From Actinomycetes bacterium (GTDB lineage: Bacteria > Actinomycetota > Actinomycetes > Propionibacteriales > Nocardioidaceae), in contig JAEWXC010000103.1 of assembly GCA_023396115.1 (NCBI GenBank), positions 1 through 8,862 of the forward strand: DNA of 8,862 nt. Reading direction: 5' to 3'. Positions 7,075 through 8,862 of this stretch are shown here, in pieces. Positions within the stretch are counted from its first letter, which is position 1. The number at the start of each line of letters is the position of its first letter. The position numbers and the translations under genes are program-made. The notes beneath the pieces are model-generated. The model was not told the origin of the DNA. It ran no database searches and worked only from the letters and a program-made list of their open reading frames with translations.

Positions 7075-8370
7075 TCAGCCGGTTGTGAAGTTGACGGCTC
7101 CTCCGGTCATCTCGCAGAGGCGTGCGAGATGGAGCTCCTTGGCCTTGGTCCAGACGTTCTTCTTCAGGACCCACGTGCCTGCACGCGTCACGATCGGCTG
7201 TTCGACAAACCAGTGCCCGCGTGTGCCAGTCACCTGGGCGGCGGCCATCGCGGACCAGAGTTCGTCCCCCGACAGTCGGCCGGCGACGTAGGCGAGGTTC
7301 GCTGCTCCGATGGTGGCGCGCACGTCATTCGGCGCGACGCCTTGGCCGATGACCGCAGCCACGACTCCGATTGCCAACTGGGTCCGCTTGGTCGGGCGGG
7401 TGGTTCCGTGAGGCGTTGTCAAGCAGAAGGACAGCGGCGAGGAGTCTCCGATGCTCGACTTCGCTTTCGTCGGTGACTTCACCATCGCCGGCGACGGGGT
7501 GTTCTCGGAGATGCGGGCTTCGAGGGCCGCACGGGCGAAAGGCTCCAGGTGTTGGCGCAGGTGGACCTTCCCCTCATCTGTCACCTCGGGAAGCGATGCC
7601 TTGTACTTGGGCGGAGACACCTGGATCCGCACGGTGCCCGGGTTGTCCACGAGCGTGTTCACCGCGTCCCAGACGCTGGTGTGCCAGCCACGGACCTTGT
7701 GGTGGAAGTCAGGGGTGGCGGTGAACCAGTTCACCAGCCCGTGCTCCTCCTCGGTCAGGTCCGGGTTGAGAGGCTCACCGAAGGACCTCCAGATGCCGTC
7801 AACGATGCCCTCGAGCGGTTCGACGATGGGGGCGTGCCGGTACAACGCCCAGGAGATTGCTCGGGCCTCCTGCTGGAACAGGCTCGGGGTGTCGAGTTCT
7901 CCCTTGTCGGTCAGTTTCGCGATGGCCGCTGGCAGCCACACCAGGTTGCCGACGAAGCTGTTGGTCAGCGGGTCCTTGGCCGAGCCAGCCAGGTGAGCCG
8001 CCCACCATCCCTTGTCGAGCCCTTTGCTGCCGAACCAAGCCGGCTTCCCGCGCCAGTTGACCTTCAAGGAGCGCTTGAGGTTGCCGATGGGCGCGTTGTC
8101 GCTACGACGCCAGCCCTTCTCCGGGTGCGCTGTTTCGAGCAGATGCTTGTTCTCGGCCTTGGAAAGGGTGTTGTCCCGGATGATCCAGGGCAGCAGGACG
8201 GGCCAGTTCGTGTAGACGTCCGGGGGCATCCAGACGCCGCAGTTGAGAATGATGAGTCGAGCCGCTTGTCGCTGGCGCTGGTCGAAGGCCAGCACCTTGT
8301 TGAGACTCTGGTCGAGGGCCGTCTCGCCCTTGATGCCGGTACCGGACCCCGCCGGCTTCATCTTGTGCAT
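7075..8370 (-). CDS. Unrecognised protein of about 431 aa with linker and C-terminal domain
   Basis: I do not recognise this family. Taking ATG 8370-8368 as start gives 431 aa; GGGGG at 8380-8376 is a weak Shine-Dalgarno match 5 nt upstream. In-frame ATGs at 8403 and 8430 are alternatives, and the frame is open up to 8682, but the added residues look like non-coding translation. Numbering from 8370, residues 1-285 are a Trp-rich, basic globular region (GNLVWLPAAIAKL at 141-153). Residues about 287-329 are rich in Ser, Pro, Thr and Lys and look like a flexible linker. Residues 330-431 form a compact domain with WFVEQP at 387-392 and TWVLKK at 399-404. No signal peptide, membrane segment or clear nuclease motif was found. 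It lies upstream of the 673-aa gene in the same direction, so the two probably form one unit. Two sampled 60-base lines gave 62% and 67% G+C against 72% for one line of the siderophore operon. Confidence 0.78.
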   Translation of the reverse strand: MHKMKPAGSGTGIKGETALDQSLNKVLAFDQRQRQAARLIILNCGVWMPPDVYTNWPVLLPWIIRDNTLSKAENKHLLETAHPEKGWRRSDNAPIGNLKRSLKVNWRGKPAWFGSKGLDKGWWAAHLAGSAKDPLTNSFVGNLVWLPAAIAKLTDKGELDTPSLFQQEARAISWALYRHAPIVEPLEGIVDGIWRSFGEPLNPDLTEEEHGLVNWFTATPDFHHKVRGWHTSVWDAVNTLVDNPGTVRIQVSPPKYKASLPEVTDEGKVHLRQHLEPFARAALEARISENTPSPAMVKSPTKAKSSIGDSSPLSFCLTTPHGTTRPTKRTQLAIGVVAAVIGQGVAPNDVRATIGAANLAYVAGRLSGDELWSAMAAAQVTGTRGHWFVEQPIVTRAGTWVLKKNVWTKAKELHLARLCEMTGGAVNFTTG

Positions 8371-8557
8371 GCCAACCCCCAACGTTCGCGGCTTCTGCGT
8401 CATCCTGACGCAAACCGGAGAGCATGGCATCCGTTCCACGCACCTGAGTGGGTGCTGGTGACACGGCCAGCGGCTCGAACGTGATGCTCCGGGAGAGACG
8501 GATTCGCCACTGGTTCTCCATCTACGGTGAGCTGAACCTCCTACCTGTCGGGATAGG

Positions 8558-8758
8558 TTGGGTGTCTCGACCTCGAGCAATCGCCCGTGGGGAGCACTGC
8601 GCCAGAGTGAGGCGTCAGGCGAACGCCCCGGCTCCTCCGCAGCCCAGTCGGCCGAACTGCGTGAAGCGAAGAAGCGGATCAAGACCCTCGAACAAGAGGT
8701 CGAAGTCCTGCGGCGGGCCGCGGCCTACTTCTCCCAGGCCCATCTGCCGGGAAAATGA
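8558..8758 (+). pseudogene. IS3 transposase OrfA, N-terminally truncated
   Basis: The last 40-50 residues of this frame match IS3-family OrfA C-termini: SAELREAKKRIKTLEQEVEV forms the leucine-zipper-like coiled coil, followed by LRRAAAYFSQAHLPGK and the stop. OrfA is normally about 100 aa and begins with a DNA-binding helix-turn-helix. Here the frame can begin only after the stop at 8528-8530 (a TTG lies at 8558), leaving at most about 75 codons, and the first 15 or so residues do not look like OrfA. The DNA-binding part is therefore missing. The protein would multimerise through the zipper but should not recognise the IS ends alone. A large deletion or a recombination event at the island edge would explain it. 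Confidence 0.75.
8749..8755 (+). other. Programmed -1 frameshift site, G_GGA_AAA
   Basis: In the orfA frame the bases read G GGA AAA immediately before the TGA at 8756-8758, a perfect X_XXY_YYZ slippery heptamer. After a -1 slip the next codon is the ATG at 8755-8757, which is the orfB frame. IS3 elements are known to make the active OrfAB transposase this way. A downstream stimulatory structure was not identified. Confidence 0.7.
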
Positions 8759-8862
8759 GTTACCCGCTCGTCCGCGACCTGGCTGCTGACGGGATCCCCG
8801 TCACGGTGACGTGTCGGGTGCTCAAGATCGCCCGCCAGCCCTACTACCGCTGGCTCCAGACC
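8755..8862 (+). CDS. IS3 transposase OrfB, N-terminus only (runs off window)
   Basis: Thirty-six codons are visible from ATG 8755, overlapping the orfA stop as ATGA. The residues YPLVRDLAADGIPVTVTCRV and, near the end, ARQPYYRWL are the characteristic start of the IS3-family OrfB, ahead of the DDE integrase core that would lie to the right. The protein would act fused to OrfA by -1 frameshifting, or be made alone by coupled re-initiation. Because orfA has lost its N-terminal half, this copy is unlikely to transpose unaided. Integrity of the DDE core cannot be judged from here. Confidence 0.88.
   Translation, partial: MSYPLVRDLAADGIPVTVTCRVLKIARQPYYRWLQT

Larger units (their letters stand above)
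8533..8862 (+). mobile_element. IS3-family insertion sequence, left part damaged, continues beyond window
   Basis: The orfA 3' half, the orfA/orfB overlap and the orfB start are all typical of actinobacterial IS3-family elements. The left boundary is uncertain. TGAACC at 8533-8538 could belong to a terminal inverted repeat, and an imperfect hairpin follows (8540-8546 with 8555-8561, one mismatch), but the right end is not in the window for comparison. The N-terminal helix-turn-helix part of orfA is absent, so the element is 5'-truncated or internally deleted. Confidence 0.7.

Noticed and set aside
7181..8370. HNH/DUF1524-type nuclease in the 431-aa protein, suggested by its GNLVWLP stretch
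   Set aside because: The required histidine and asparagine pattern of an HNH core is not present nearby; similarity is limited to a short hydrophobic motif.
7549..8484. 311-codon plus-strand frame opposite the 431-aa gene
   Set aside because: No family resemblance, and it is antisense to a frame with far more protein-like composition.
1..8862. CRISPR array, tRNA or rRNA genes
   Set aside because: No regularly spaced direct repeats and no tRNA- or rRNA-like sequence were seen on either strand.

Overview
The window reads as chromosomal DNA from a high-GC actinobacterium. The left half runs near 70% G+C, all three start sites there carry GGAGG Shine-Dalgarno sequences, and an IdeR/DtxR-type iron box lies in front of a desferrioxamine-type operon. 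The genus cannot be named from what is visible. Apart from the transposase sequence at the right edge, every gene lies on the minus strand.

Left half (1-4787): an iron-repressed siderophore operon read right to left. A PLP-dependent lysine decarboxylase (desA-like) makes cadaverine. A flavin-dependent N-monooxygenase (desB-like) hydroxylates the diamine. A single long protein then fuses a GNAT acyltransferase (desC-like) to an IucA/IucC NIS synthetase (desD-like); it runs off the left edge. Both gene junctions are 4-base stop/start overlaps (ATGA and GTGA), and each gene has GGAGG exactly 7 nt before its start. A 19-bp IdeR/DtxR-like operator with an extra direct half-site sits 40-58 bp before the desA start.

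Middle (4973-8370): two genes I do not recognise, in the same direction and 80 bp apart. The upstream one (about 431 aa) has a disordered-looking linker and a compact C-terminal domain. The downstream one (673 aa) contains a clear internal duplication of about 150 residues. A perfect 14-bp palindrome lies between them. They look like a small accessory module of unknown role, and sampled G+C is a little lower in the upstream gene than in the siderophore operon.

Right edge (about 8531-8862): the start of an IS3-family transposase on the plus strand. The remaining orfA is missing its N-terminal half. orfA and orfB overlap at ATGA, and a perfect G_GGA_AAA slippery heptamer sits just before the orfA stop, the usual IS3 way of making an OrfAB fusion. 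The damaged IS end next to the unknown pair marks a likely insertion or rearrangement boundary. The strongest leads are the DesC-DesD fusion and the unidentified two-gene module.
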